From Agapetus fuscipes (lineage: Eukaryota; Arthropoda; Insecta; Trichoptera; Glossosomatidae), in NCBI GenBank assembly GCA_951799405.1, contig OX637334.1, forward strand, positions 5,084,001-5,148,000: DNA of 64,000 nt, given 5' to 3'. The position numbers and the translations under genes are program-made. Within the stretch, counting starts at the first letter, position 1. Every line of letters begins with the position of its first letter. A model generated the notes under the pieces. It made no database searches. It saw nothing but the letters and a program-made list of their open reading frames with translations, and had not been told where the DNA came from. Positions 54,513 to 64,000 of this stretch are shown piece by piece.

Positions 54513-54905
54513 CCTTGTACCCTTTGGCTTTGTGGTGATGCTGATAGTGTTAGTTGCTGGGGGTTTGCATCGCCCATTCTAATTGTGTGACCAGCCCGCT
54601 GCAGGCGCCCTAGTTTGATGGAACTATTTAATAACGTGATCATTGTTTCAGAGGCGACTACGCTTTAGTGGCACAGGTATACGTAATTCCCATCATGACG
54701 CCGCCTTTGAACCTTCCACTTTAGATTTTCACTTACCGGGAGAGTGTGTTATGTAGATTATGATAACTTTCTACTAGTTATATTGTATTATGGGGGTCTA
54801 GAGCAGTGACTACACACAGTTTTTCTACCACTTGGCATTGGCCATTTTGAATTGATACATTTGATCTGTTTCCAAAAAATAAAAATAAATGAATATTTTA
54901 TTATT

Positions 54906-55133
54906 TGACTTATAGGTTGGTAACTTGGTATGAGGCTGACCACGGATACTGTAAAAAATGCTTCACTTTGCAAATAACACCCCTGTTTCAGGGAAGGTCG
55001 GCTAGAGTTGCAGAATTTGAGATTTGGGTTTTTATTTTGCAAGTACACATGCAACATGTGTAAGCGTGATCTGAGATGTGTGTGCTTGTGGGAATGCATT
55101 AATTATGAATTTTTGCAACTTAAGATTATACAA
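54906..55133 (+). mobile_element. RTE 3' UTR copy
   Basis: gacttataggttggtaactt (9-bp internal duplication of the first words) to 'ttgcaacttaagattat'. Confidence 0.85.
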
Positions 55134-55945
55134 AGAGATAAGTTTGTCGAAGAATCTAGACATCCTATGGTGAGCACTTATAGGTTCTTCTTTGGGCCTT
55201 GTATATGAGCCGAGTTATGCGTAGAGCAGGTGGAACTAAGTGATAAGCGAGCGACATGTCTAAAATAAGTAATAAAATTGAAATGACATTCGTTTAACCG
55301 CATCATTGGCTGTATTCCATCTTAAAATATTGTTTGTAATCTAGGAAAGTTCATGACATAACAAAAACATATCTCGGATGATTTTCATACAAGAGAACAG
55401 CTGAACTATTTTTTCTTGTGTACCATTTTCTCAGATCTTTTTATTACAGAAATCTTACGAATCGGTCATATTTGAATTGACAACAATTTAGACGGGAAAA
55501 ATAATTGTTGGGTCAGAAAATAAAAAAAATAAAAATCATAAATGCCTCATTCTTTTTCTAAAACCTAAGTACCCGATTGACGTGACAGCATGCTCTCGCT
55601 GACCTTTTGAGGTTTTCAAGGACCACAAGTGATCTGCGGGCCACTGGTTGCAAACAGCTGGTCTGGAGTTATGTAAACCTGGCGAGGATATTATTTTATA
55701 AATTGGGGTACGTGTGTACATAAATGGTGAAGAGAATTCCCCCCAAATCTCTACGTTATGCTATAACATTATGTATAGGTATATGCCTGTGAGTTACTAT
55801 ATGCCTACGCACTTGTAAGATATTATGTATATTTTGAAAGATGTTTCGGAAATCTGAGCCGCCCATGGTTGTAAGCCATGTGATGAAATTTGACAACATA
55901 GGAGAATTAAAAAAGTGTATACATACAGTATCGGTTGATTGCCGT
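55134..55945. other. Unassigned sequence with possible hAT end
   Basis: 'gcgggccactggttgcaaac' (55637) then agctggtctgga resembles hAT-family termini, but no partner was found. Confidence 0.4.
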
Positions 55946-55952
55946 ATGTAAC

Positions 55953-56112
55953 TGTAGCTCTGTCGCCATTCCGCTAGGGTTGGCCAGAGCCTCTCTAGAG
56001 CTGCCTTAATTTCTTCTTATCTTTACATACCTTATTTCATCACCTTTTTTTACATATTTCCTTACTTTACATTCACTTTGTATATCCCATTCTTTCACAA
56101 TCTACTCATTTT
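55953..56112 (-). mobile_element. Older RTE subfamily RT-tail fragment
   Basis: 'gccattccgctagggttggc' and 'tttgtatatcccattctttc'. Aligned with 18728-18860, with gaps. Confidence 0.65.
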
Positions 56113-56171
56113 TATATGGGTGGTTAGCCCCATTGCGTCAACTACAGTAAAAAATAATTTGCCAGGTAAAT

Positions 56172-56590
56172 TAAAAAAAAAACGCAACGCAGCAAAATAA
56201 ACTGCAACTTCTTACGACGTTGTCTCCGAAGGGGTGGTATGTGGCGTGTGTAACCTATTTATTTTAAAAGGGTGGCCTTAATCTTCATAAACGGTACTAA
56301 GATACACATATAGTTTAACTTTCTGGATTACATGGAACCTATTTAACTTATCAAGTAAGGGGGTCAGACTTACGCCAATCACTTTAGTTGAAGTGGGAGT
56401 TTCCCAGCTCTCAAAGGGGCTGGTACTCACTTCTTGTGACGACTGAGTAAACTTTGCCGCTATTTTATTTTGGGTTGGAAATAAATACCAAAATTTAAAA
56501 TCATTTATGACACCCTCGGTGGTATTCGAGCCCAAACTCTCGGTATGGAATGCAAGCACTCTGCCAACTGAGCTATTGATCAAACTAAGC
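56172..56590 (-). mobile_element. SINE-A, two partial copies in tandem
   Basis: A 3' piece (56172-56272) precedes a nearly complete copy (56279-56590) in the same orientation, head 'ctgccaactgagctattgat'. Confidence 0.82.
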
Positions 56591-56997
56591 TATCGACGGG
56601 CCTTACGCCAACACTCTGAAACAATCTATGAATTCTAAGCATGGAAATCTAAGCCCCATGCAACGTTGCCAAATCTTAGCTCATGGTTTTTGCACCGTAT
56701 GAGGCTTTGACATTCTCATCTTAAATTGGGTAGTCGCCCGTCTTCGTGTATTTTCAGAGTTAGATGAAATTACAAGGTAAATGACAATCACGGCAAATTA
56801 TACAGGTTAGGCAAAGAGCGGGCAGACTGAGGTATTCAACAAGTGAAAATAAAATGCCACTAGAGTACACGAGTCGTAAATAATCAAAGACGGCCATCTA
56901 GGGGTTATCCTGAATATTATACAAGTAATGTGTAACAAAGAAAATATATTTTTCTGTGTTTTCATGTATATCTTATTTTCAGAATATATCCTATCCT

Positions 56998-57262
56998 CGT
57001 CGATAGTTCAGTTGGTAGAGTGCTTGTGTTCCATTCCAAGAGCTCGGGGTCAAATCCCATCGAGGGTGTCAGAAATAGCTTCCCGTTTCGATGTTTATTT
57101 AGAACTGAAAATAAAATACTGGCAAGGCTTAGGTACTCAGCCTTCACAAGAAATGGGTACCAGCTCTCTTGGGAGCGGGGAACCCCCCACTGCAATTAAA
57201 GTGGTTAGCGTGAAGCCAACTCCTTTACCTATAAAAATAAATAGGTTCACTTTCCCCCTTTG
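56998..57262 (+). mobile_element. SINE-A, last ~80 nt lost
   Basis: 'tcgtcgatagttcagttggt' to 'aaaataaataggttcacttt'. Confidence 0.85.
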
Positions 57263-57324
57263 GAAAGAGCGTAGCATAATAGCGTAGCTTTTGAAAACAT
57301 CCTAGATTGACGTTCCTTATCCAG

Positions 57325-57487
57325 TGGTTGGTATGAGGTTGACCCCTCTTGACATTTTGCCAATGTCACCCCAGTTTCAAGGAAAAGCAGCAGGTGTTGC
57401 AAGGTTTATGTTAATGTAAGTGCACTTACAGTATGTGTAAGCGTGAACTAACACGTATCTGCCTGCGGGCATGCATTAAATATAAGC
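57325..57487 (+). mobile_element. RTE 3' UTR copy with internal deletion
   Basis: 'tggttggtatgaggttgacc' to 'cattaaatataagcctt'. Faces the next copy tail to tail. Confidence 0.8.
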
Positions 57488-58241
57488 CTTCTATAATCTA
57501 TAATCTATAATCTAAGTTGCAAGGATATATTCATTTAAAGCTCTCAGATGTATGCCCACAAACCAACAAGTGTAGTTCGCGCTTACAAATGCTGAATGTG
57601 TACTTACAAATAAAATCCAAACCTCAAATGAACACAAGCCCCACAACTTTTGCCGACCTTCCCTGAAACAGGGGTGACATTGGCAAAGTGAACCATTTTT
57701 TACAGTATGGGTGGTCAGCCTCATACCAACCTATATGTCAAGGAATATGAATAATAAATTACATTTAAATATAAAAAAGAACAAAACCTTACAAAGAAAT
57801 CTATACAAAAAAAGTAAAAAATTTCCTATGCAAAAAATGTAGCAAATGAATACACCAACATTAGAAATCAACATTGCAGATTAGCCGCCACTTCTTCCTG
57901 TCCTTGCATACTTCTTTCATTTCATCCAGAGTCATAACCTTTTTCATACAAGTCCTCCTTTTATTATGACTCTGGATATCCCAGTCATTCGCTATTTCAG
58001 AGATTTGATCCTTCCATACTTTTCTCGGTCTTCCTCTACCACGACATCCATCTATTCTAGCAACATATACTTTCTTCGTCAATCTTTCATCACTCATTCT
58101 CTCCAAATGCCCGAACCATCTTAACATACTTCTTTTAATCTTCACTTTCACACTTTCCCTTACACCAAATTCTTCTCTTACAAAATCATTTCTCACCCTG
58201 TCACTTCGTTTTTTCCCAATCATACTTCTTAGATAGTCCAT
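57488..58241 (-). pseudogene. Young RTE/BovB-like element: RT tail plus 3' UTR
   Basis: Minus strand 58241-57861 codes 126 residues: LRSMIGKKRSDRVRNDFVRE, RWFGHLERMSDERLTKKVYV, RGRGRPRKVWKDQISEIAND, KRRTCMKKVMTLDEMKEVCK and RKKWRLICNVDF stop. A ~110-bp spacer then leads to the standard 3' UTR (57750-57500) and ATTATAG tail. The frame is open up to the 5' truncation. It matches 62641-63275 almost base for base. Confidence 0.92.
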
Positions 58242-58256
58242 TTCTACTGTAAGCCT

Positions 58257-58302
58257 TGAATGTCAATATATCTTTGCAACTTAGATTATAGATCATAGAT
58301 AG
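58257..58302 (+). mobile_element. RTE tail fragment
   Basis: 'caatatatctttgcaactta' then gattatagatcatagata, directly beside the truncated end of the previous element. Confidence 0.75.
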
Positions 58303-58386
58303 ATCGCTGATTGACGTCTTGATTTTATTTGACTTATATGGATGATGGGTAGGTAAAAAAAAATATTTACTGAAAATTTTCATAAT

Positions 58387-58632
58387 AGATCTATAATCTA
58401 AGTTGCAAAGAAATATTGATATTTATTTCTCATATTTCATGCATGCTTACAAGCATCCATATGTAAGTTTGCGCTTACACATGCTGAATGTGTACATGAA
58501 AAAAAAACCAAACCTCAACAATCGACTTTTGCAACTCCTGCCACCTTTCCCTCAAACGGGGTAGCATTGGCAAAAGTGAACCAAGTTCTTACAGCATGGG
58601 GGGCTACCCTCATACCAACTTATTAGACAAAG
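58387..58632 (-). mobile_element. RTE 3' UTR copy
   Basis: 'ctataatctaagttgcaaag' to 'cataccaacttattagacaa'. Confidence 0.87.
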
Positions 58633-58657
58633 AACATCAATCTAGGATCGCATCTCA

Positions 58658-58737
58658 GCGCATTCGCAACTAAGCCACACTTAAAGTGTAACTTTTTGCC
58701 ACGTTCTCTGCGAAGGGGTCACATGAAGTCAAGGAAC
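58658..58737 (-). mobile_element. SINE-A 3' fragment
   Basis: 'cgcaactaagccacacttaa' to 'gcgaaggggtcacatgaag'. Confidence 0.72.
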
Positions 58738-59265
58738 AGATCATCCTCAATATTTTTCTAATTTCATCCAGAGTCATAATTTTCAAGACACGCTCTTCAG
58801 TTGTTATAATTTTAGAAATCGGAAATAAATTAATTAATATCAATAAAAGTCAAAAATTTATAAATAGAATTAATGTTTACTGAACGTAGAGACTTTTCTT
58901 ATAATTATAGAATATGTTTTTCTCTAAAAACGGAGACGAAGGAAAAAATGGACCCTCGGGACGGAAAATGTACAAAAAACAACGTATTTTTAGCGAAGGG
59001 AATTCAAATAAATGGGAGCGTAAGTAATGGACAGATGGCGATTGGGAAATAGAAAAAAGGTTTGCCTTTACTGAAAACACCCACATATATAGTAAATACC
59101 TATCCTGGACTTGTATTGTAGTATAATCAAAGATAAATGTATAAATGACGTCAATTTCTTCCCATAGTAATGCACATGCCATAGAACGCAACAGGTATAC
59201 AATGATTATAGAGACGGAAGATGTCAGGGTTATTCGTCAAAAAATACATATAAAATAATAACTTT
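58738..59265. other. Unassigned sequence
   Basis: A 104-codon open frame on the minus strand (58877-59191) has no recognisable domain; judged spurious. Confidence 0.4.
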
Positions 59266-59267
59266 TT

Positions 59268-59452
59268 TTTTGTGTATTTGTGAGAGCTGTTTTTGTGTGA
59301 ATCAAACCTCAAGAGCCTTCAGTGAGCTTTTTCGACGCTATAAAAAGCGTCAATACACAAGCAAGACTTAGTAGCTGAAAGACGGATAAAACTCTGGTTT
59401 TTGGTAAAGGCCTATGAATTTGTCAACCCAGTGAAGAGCGTTAACAAGATCA
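59268..59452 (-). mobile_element. SINE-B, split by a 16-bp tandem array
   Basis: Body to 'caacccagtgaagagcg'; a second piece (accgcgaagagcatatttaa) resumes at 59706 after the array. Confidence 0.75.
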
Positions 59453-59574
59453 CCACAGATACAAAATATTACACGGCAAAATATTAGAAGAAAGAACACC
59501 ACAATGACAAAAAATTCTCCATCAATATATGTGATGTTTTTATCGTGTTAATGTTTTTTTATTGTGAGTTAAAT

Positions 59575-59704
59575 TTCTATGATGTTTTGTCATTATGATG
59601 TTTAATCACTGTGATGTTTTGTCATCACGATGTTTAATCACTTTGATGTTTTGTCATTGAGATGTTTTGTCCAGTGATGTTTTGTCATTGTGATGTTCTG
59701 TTAT
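59575..59704. repeat. 16-bp tandem repeat with 32-bp alternation
   Basis: Units tgatgttttgtcatta and tgatgtttaatcactg alternate from 59580, then tgatgttttgtcattg repeats. About eight units. Upstream sequence 59480-59575 is a decayed extension. Confidence 0.88.
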
Positions 59705-59784
59705 GAAACCGCGAAGAGCATATTTAAAAAAAAATAGCGAAGAACTAATGGGTAATTCCAAGTTTAAAAGCATTGTACACATAC

Positions 59785-60416
59785 CTTCTTTGCTTCTTCA
59801 CAAGTCTCACTTTGTGGACAGCCAAGAACTTCTCGTTGATTTCTTCCAAGGCCATATCCACAGCTGGTCCGCACCTCTCAAGGTCAAACGGAGAGTCCAT
59901 GTGGGATGCCATCAGAACACCAACATTGTAGTACGTAAAGGATTCATCCAATTCCGCTCTCGGAGTCCTGGACAAGACCACTTCAGGAGCTTCCAGATTA
60001 ACAGCAGAAAAAGACGCATTCTTCGACCCCCCAAAAAATGAAGTTACATTCTGTTTAGTTTGATTTTGTTCAGATAAGTTGTCGAAAGTTTCATCAAACG
60101 TCGCAGGATTAAAAGTGAAATTCTTTATCAAATTGTATAAACCATTTTCAGTTGTAAAATTCAGATCTCTATGCTTTTTTCTAGCATTTTCTGTCACGGG
60201 TGATCCCAGTGCAAACATTTGAAAAGTCAAATTGAATAAAATCACCAATTTTGCCGCTTTTCCTGCTATTTTTAATCCAAATAATATCTGTTTACTATTG
60301 GTAGATTTTTTTGGATTACGGGATACCATTTCTGTTGAAATAATCTGTTTCCCTTCGTTGAAAAACTCGCTGAAATCGTTGTGGAATATCTGCGATGTTT
60401 TCTTTGTCATTGACAT
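59785..60416 (-). CDS. Gyc32E: Receptor guanylate cyclase, coding exon 1 (signal peptide and start of ligand-binding domain)
   Basis: The reading frame opens after a TAA at 60528-60530, so translation must begin in this exon. The first in-frame ATG is at 60414-60416. A second, at 60327-60329, has the better context (GAAATGG) and may be the true start. Counting from 60416, residues 57-73 are hydrophobic (LVILFNLTFQMFALG), followed by SP, and look like a signal peptide. Residues 74-160 are a low-conservation stalk with several N-glycosylation sequons (NFT, NFT, NQT, NVT, NAS). Residues 162-210 start the ANF-receptor fold: YYNVGVLMASHMDSP, then ERCGPAVDMALEEINEK, whose Cys probably takes part in the first disulphide. 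The exon ends in a split codon (AG) before donor GTATGT. A good acceptor (TTTTTTCTGTGTTTAG, exon from 60557) lies upstream, so a non-coding 5' exon is likely. The long n-region before the hydrophobic stretch is unusual. Confidence 0.88.
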
Positions 60417-60556
60417 ACTTTGGCCATCAAAAAGTTTTTCATTTCCGAGAAAATCGGCATCGTTAAAATGTCCGTTCCAGTTCAATAAAGTTCTGGATGA
60501 GTCTGCCTTAAATATCACCGATTCTCCTTATTTTATTTCCAAGAAAAAGTACTTTA

Positions 60557-61063
60557 ACTAAACACAGAAAAAATCACTTATTTAAATTTTTACACCTTCT
60601 GCTTTTAAATTAAAGTCTTTAAAAATTTAACAGCTTGCTAGGTATTAAAATTTTATTAAATAATAAAATAACAGGGTTTTCATTTCACTTTTATTCATTT
60701 AAGTTGTAGTTAGACATCAGGAATTTCTAATAATGTTACGTTGGAGTCGATATTGAAATTGGGGATTTTTTTTTGAAGACGACCTCTCTGTACGGTGGTC
60801 CAACGACGACTGAGAGTGAGCTAACAGAAAAGGGATGCTGTAGACTTGGTCGAAAGGGTGGGAGGTCATTCTATCAGCTGATGGGAGAGAGGGGGAAGGT
60901 TTCGTACATAACAACTCTCTGGTATATACATACATGCATAGGTAATATACTTCGCTAGGTACAAAATATGCAACAGGAGGAAATGCTCTGTTTTTTATTC
61001 ACGTATGTATAAGAATAAAATTTACATTGAACTATTTCAAAATGAGATAACCGCCTAACCTTG
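60557..61063. other. Sequence just upstream of coding exon 1
   Basis: Includes the candidate splice acceptor ending at 60558 and AT-rich DNA. No CpG-rich or TATA-type promoter that I would call. Apart from that nothing recognised. Confidence 0.4.
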
Positions 61064-61285
61064 GATCTACAATCTAAGTTGCGAAGATATATCAATATTT
61101 AAGGATCATATTAAATGCATGCCCACAAGTATTCACATGTGAGTTCGTGCTTACACATTCTGTATGTGCACTAACGAAATAAAATCCCAAATCTAAAATG
61201 AACATAGGCCTTGCCAATTTTATTGTCTTTCACTGAAACAGGGAGGAAATTGGCATAATGAACCATTATTGTACAGCATGAGTTA
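61064..61285 (-). mobile_element. RTE 3' UTR copy, diverged
   Basis: 'tacaatctaagttgcgaaga' to 'gaaccattattgtacagcat'. Confidence 0.8.
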
Positions 61286-61287
61286 CA

Positions 61288-61782
61288 CCGGTCCGTAGTT
61301 CAGTGGTAGCACTTCGGACTCTGAATGGAAGGTTGTGGGTTCGAATCGAATCTCGGCGGAGCACAAAAATATACAATTTATATATTCAAATATGCTCTTC
61401 GCTGGTTTGAAAAATTCATAAACCTTTACCAATGACCGGTCACCAAAGGTCCATCCAGCCTTACAGCAACTGGGTCTTACTTGAGAATTGGTGCTTTGTA
61501 GCGACGACGACCAAGCTCGTAAAATGGTCGACAGCTCAATTGTTAGAATGTATATTCAATGATCTGTGGTAGAAAGCTTGCATTCCATGCCGAGAGCAAG
61601 AGTTCGATCTCAAGGTTTACTCAGCCTTTACAAGAAATAAGAACCAGCCCCCCCGGGAGCTGGGAAACCCCCACTTCAACTGGAAGTGGTTGGTGTGAGG
61701 CCGGCCCCCTTACCCCTTACACATGTGACCCCTTCGGGGGTAACGCAGGCAAGAAGTTACACTATATGTGTAGCTTGTTAGA
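61288..61782 (+). mobile_element. SINE-B/SINE-A dimer, complete
   Basis: SINE-B head (accggtccgtagttcagtgg, B box gtgggttcgaatcgaatctc with a 5-bp repeat), body to gaccaagctcgtaaaa. Then SINE-A from tggtcgacagctcaattgtt with a 25-bp local insert. The SINE-A body lacks the ccaccgaggg...accgg block, jumping from gttcgatctc to aaggtttactcagcc. Confidence 0.92.
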
Positions 61783-61886
61783 AAAAAAATATGAGTGGCC
61801 AACCTCATATCCATCCTGATGGTCAATAAAAGTAGCACAACCAGAAGATGCGGCTATTATATAACTGCTTTCTGCTGCTAACTGCT

Positions 61887-62108
61887 GACCAGTCCGTAGT
61901 CTAGTGGTTAACGCTACAAACTAGTAATCGGAGGGTCGTAGGATTAATTCCTGGCGGAGCACAAAAATGCCATTTAATTTTCTATGTTCTCTTCATCCAA
62001 ACTTACAGCAACTGAGTTTTTCTAGTTTGATTGCCATCTTTTAAGGCGATAAAAAGCTCGCAGAGGGCTCTTGAGGTGTGATTCACTCGAAAACAGGCTA
62101 ATAAATCT
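61887..62108 (+). mobile_element. SINE-B, own tail, internally deleted
   Basis: 'accagtccgtagtctagtgg' to 'gaggtgtgattcactcgaaa'. The gggttgaaaaattcataaacc block is missing. Confidence 0.83.
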
Positions 62109-62358
62109 CTCTTATATTAATTTTATTTAAGAGTGTGGGGTATTTAAGCAAATTACTAATTAAAAAAATTGAAATTTTGTAAGCCTGAAATATTATGAAA
62201 GAATGCTTTATTGGATAATTAATTAATTATGAAGTTTTATGAGAAAGTTTGACACATTTAGGTAATTTTAATTACTACCTTGTTTATTCAAAACAAAAGT
62301 TTAAATTTGTTTTTAATCCTGTTGGTGAATTTTTTGTTTCCAAAATAGTTTTTTCCTT
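62109..62358. other. AT-rich sequence, nothing recognised
   Basis: No feature seen. Confidence 0.4.
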
Positions 62359-62359
62359 T

Positions 62360-62612
62360 TAACTTGTAGGTTGGCATGAGCCTGACCACCCATACTTTAA
62401 AAAATGGTTCACATTACCAATGCCACCCATATTTTAGGGGAGGTCAGAGAAAATTGCAAGGTTTATGTTAATTTGAGGTTTGGATTTTAATTTGTAAGTA
62501 CACATTCAGCATTTGTAAGCGTGAACTTACACGTGTCTGTTTGTGGGCATGCATTTAATCTTAATTTTAAATATTAATACACCTTTGCAACTTAGGTTAT
62601 AGATTATACGTA
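62360..62612 (+). mobile_element. RTE 3' UTR copy
   Basis: 'ttgtaggttggcatgagcct' to 'cttaggttatagattatacg'. Confidence 0.88.
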
Positions 62613-62640
62613 GTCGGTCATTTGTCGATGATTCGGATGT

Positions 62641-63275
62641 GAAGATGGTTCGGGCATTTGGAGAGAATGAGTGATGAAAGATTGACGAAGAAAGTATATG
62701 TTGCTAGAATAGATGGATGTCGTGGTAGAGGAAGACCGAGAAAAGTATGGAAGGATCAAATCTCTGAAATAGCGAATGAATGGGATATCCAGAGTCATAA
62801 TAAAAGGAGGACTTGTATGAAAAAGGTTATGACTCTGGATGAAATGAAAGAAGTATGCAAGGACAGGAAGAAGTGGCGGCTAATCTGCAATGTTGATTTC
62901 TAATGTTGGTGTATTCATTTGCTACATTTTTTTGCATAGGAAATTTTTGACTTTTTTTGTATAGATTTCTTTGTAAGGTTTTGTTCTTTATTATATTTAA
63001 ATGTAATTTATTATTCATATTCCTTGACTTATAGGTTGGTATGAGGCTGACCACCCATACTGTAAAAAATGGTTCACTTTGCCAATGTCACCCCTGTTTC
63101 AGGGAAGGTCGGCAAAAGTTGTGGGACTTATGTTCATTTGAGGTTTGGATTTATTTGTAAGTACACATTCAGCATTTGTAAGCGCGAACTACACTTGTTG
63201 GTTTGTGGGCATACATCTGAGAGCTTTAAATGAATATATCCTTGCAACTTAGATTATAGATTATAGATTATAGGT
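62641..63275 (+). pseudogene. Young RTE/BovB-like element: RT tail plus 3' UTR
   Basis: Codes RWFGHLERMSDERLTKKVYV, RGRGRPRKVWKDQISEIANE, WDIQSHNKRRTCMKKVMTLD, EMKEVCKDRKKWRLICNVDF and a stop at 62901-62903. A ~105-bp spacer follows, then the whole 3' UTR (63010-63245) and ATTATAG units (63247-63272). It is 5'-truncated inside the RT tail, later than the copy at 57488-58241. It is the clearest proof that the dispersed 240-bp repeat is this element's 3' UTR. Confidence 0.93.
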
Positions 63276-63362
63276 CCCAAAGTTCTGTCACTGGCACATT
63301 ATTTTTAAATTTAGAACATGATTTTAAGAAAAAAATATTGAATTCCATTTATGTCAAATGAT

Positions 63363-63853
63363 TGGTCCGTAGTTCAGTGGTAGCTCTTCGAACTCTGAAT
63401 GGAAGGTTGTGGGTTCGAATCCCGGCGGAGCACAAAAAATATACCATTTATATTTTCAAATTTGCTCTTCGCTGGGTTACAAAACTCATAAACCTTAACC
63501 AATGACCAATGACCGGTCACCAAAGCTCCATCCAGCCTTACAGCAACTGCATCTTGCTTTAGCATTAGCGCTTTGTAGGGACGACGACCAAGCTCGTAAA
63601 ATGCTCAATTGGTAGAATGTTTTCATTACATGTCGAGAGCAAGAGTTCGATCTCAAGGTTACTCAGCTTTCACAATAAATGAGAACCAGCCCCCCCGGGA
63701 GCTGAGAAACCCCCACTTCAACGGAAAGTGGTTGGCGTAAGGCCGGCCCCCTTACACGTAAAAATAAATAGGTCCTGAATCGCCACATGCGACCCCTTCG
63801 GGGATAACGCGGCAATAAGTTACACTATATGTGTAGCTTAGTTGCGTTTTAAT
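63363..63853 (+). mobile_element. SINE-B/SINE-A dimer, complete
   Basis: Head ttggtccgtagttcagtggt, B box gtgggttcgaatcccgg, body with a duplicated aatgacc, gaccaagctcgtaaaatgct into the SINE-A head caattggtagaatg. It carries the same SINE-A internal deletion as 61288-61782 and ends atgtgtagcttagttgcgtt. Confidence 0.92.
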
Positions 63854-64000
63854 GTTTGACAATTATTAAAAAAAAAAAACAGTCATTCGCTGCAATTTCT
63901 CACGATGGAATAGACATTGAAAGAAAACTGATTGCTGTTTTAGCATTGCACCGCTGTGGGCACTCGCCAAGTACCATTTTCAAGTTGCTCAAAAATTTAA

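Larger units (their letters stand above)
5704..60416 (-). other. Gyc32E: 5' part of a receptor guanylate cyclase gene (locus span)
   Basis: Six coding exons on the minus strand join without a frame break: exon lengths from the first in-frame ATG are 632, 166, 60, 157, 123 and 110 nt, in total 1248 nt or 416 codons. All five introns are GT-AG (about 33.0, 1.3, 9.8, 1.6 and 7.6 kb). The encoded protein is a secreted N-terminus followed by the start of an ANF-receptor ligand-binding fold. Receptor guanylate cyclases are single-pass membrane proteins that make cGMP when the outer domain is occupied. The motifs LERCGPAVDMALEEIN, GPACAFALEPVARLAAYW and SYCQCRLRLVF match my recollection of insect Gyc32E better than natriuretic-peptide receptors. 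The membrane, kinase-homology and cyclase parts are not in the window. The family call is strong; the exact orthologue is an inference. Confidence 0.85.

Noticed and set aside
54288..54590. Open frames starting MDGPFSDRSLVKVYEFFN (845, 54288, reversed 45779)
   Set aside because: Antisense translation of the SINE-B body, not a protein family.
59703..60041. 112-codon plus-strand frame opposite exon 1
   Set aside because: Shadow of the receptor exon on the other strand.
60516..60518. GTG as start of the receptor protein
   Set aside because: Non-ATG; the first in-frame ATG is 34 codons later and a stronger one lies at 60327-60329.

Overview
This window looks like one intron-rich stretch of an arthropod, most probably insect, nuclear genome. 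The evidence is a split animal gene with canonical GT-AG introns, AT-rich introns packed with non-LTR retrotransposon fragments, tRNA-derived and 5S-rRNA-derived SINEs and MITEs, and no bacterial gene layout. The species cannot be fixed from the sequence.

One host gene is supported. Six exons on the minus strand (59785-60416, 26571-26736, 25169-25228, 15171-15327, 13405-13527, 5704-5813) join in frame (phases 2,0,0,1,1,0) to give about 416 residues. These are the signal peptide and the first part of the extracellular ligand-binding (ANF-receptor) domain of a receptor guanylate cyclase, closest from memory to insect Gyc32E. The rest of the receptor (end of the ligand-binding domain, transmembrane segment, kinase-homology and cyclase domains) must lie beyond coordinate 1. 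The first intron is about 33 kb.

Almost everything else is mobile DNA inside or upstream of that gene. (1) An RTE/BovB-like non-LTR retrotransposon: a C-terminal RT tail (RGRGRPRK motif) is followed by a ~240-bp 3' UTR ending in a TTAGATTATAG-type short tandem tail. That 3' UTR occurs about 30 times on its own. (2) SINE-A, a ~340-bp tRNA-headed SINE with about 25 copies. (3) SINE-B, with a threonyl-tRNA-like head, a ~200-bp body, and in several copies a complete or partial 5S rRNA module fused upstream. SINE-B has three alternative 3' ends: its own ATT-rich tail, a whole SINE-A, or a short A-tailed 'module C'. (4) SINE-D, headed by a serine/leucine-tRNA-like sequence. (5) DNA transposons: a hAT-type element with 8-bp target duplication (23752-24885), a CACTG-ended unit carrying a decayed arthropod orphan protein gene (39148-40737), and several MITE families. 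(6) CR1/L2-like and other RT-tail fragments.

Layout: 1-5.6 kb repeats; 5.7 kb exon 6; 6-13 kb SINEs and the 105-bp tandem array (9.9-10.7 kb); 13.4 and 15.2 kb exons 5 and 4; 16-25 kb RT tails, inverted duplication and hAT; 25.2 and 26.6 kb exons 3 and 2, plus a 37-nt copy of exon 2; 27-59 kb first intron with nested insertions; 59.8-60.4 kb exon 1; 60.5-64 kb 5' flank with SINE dimers and a young RTE copy. Repeat boundaries are read by eye and are good to about 5-20 bp. Family names such as SINE-A and MITE-H are local labels.
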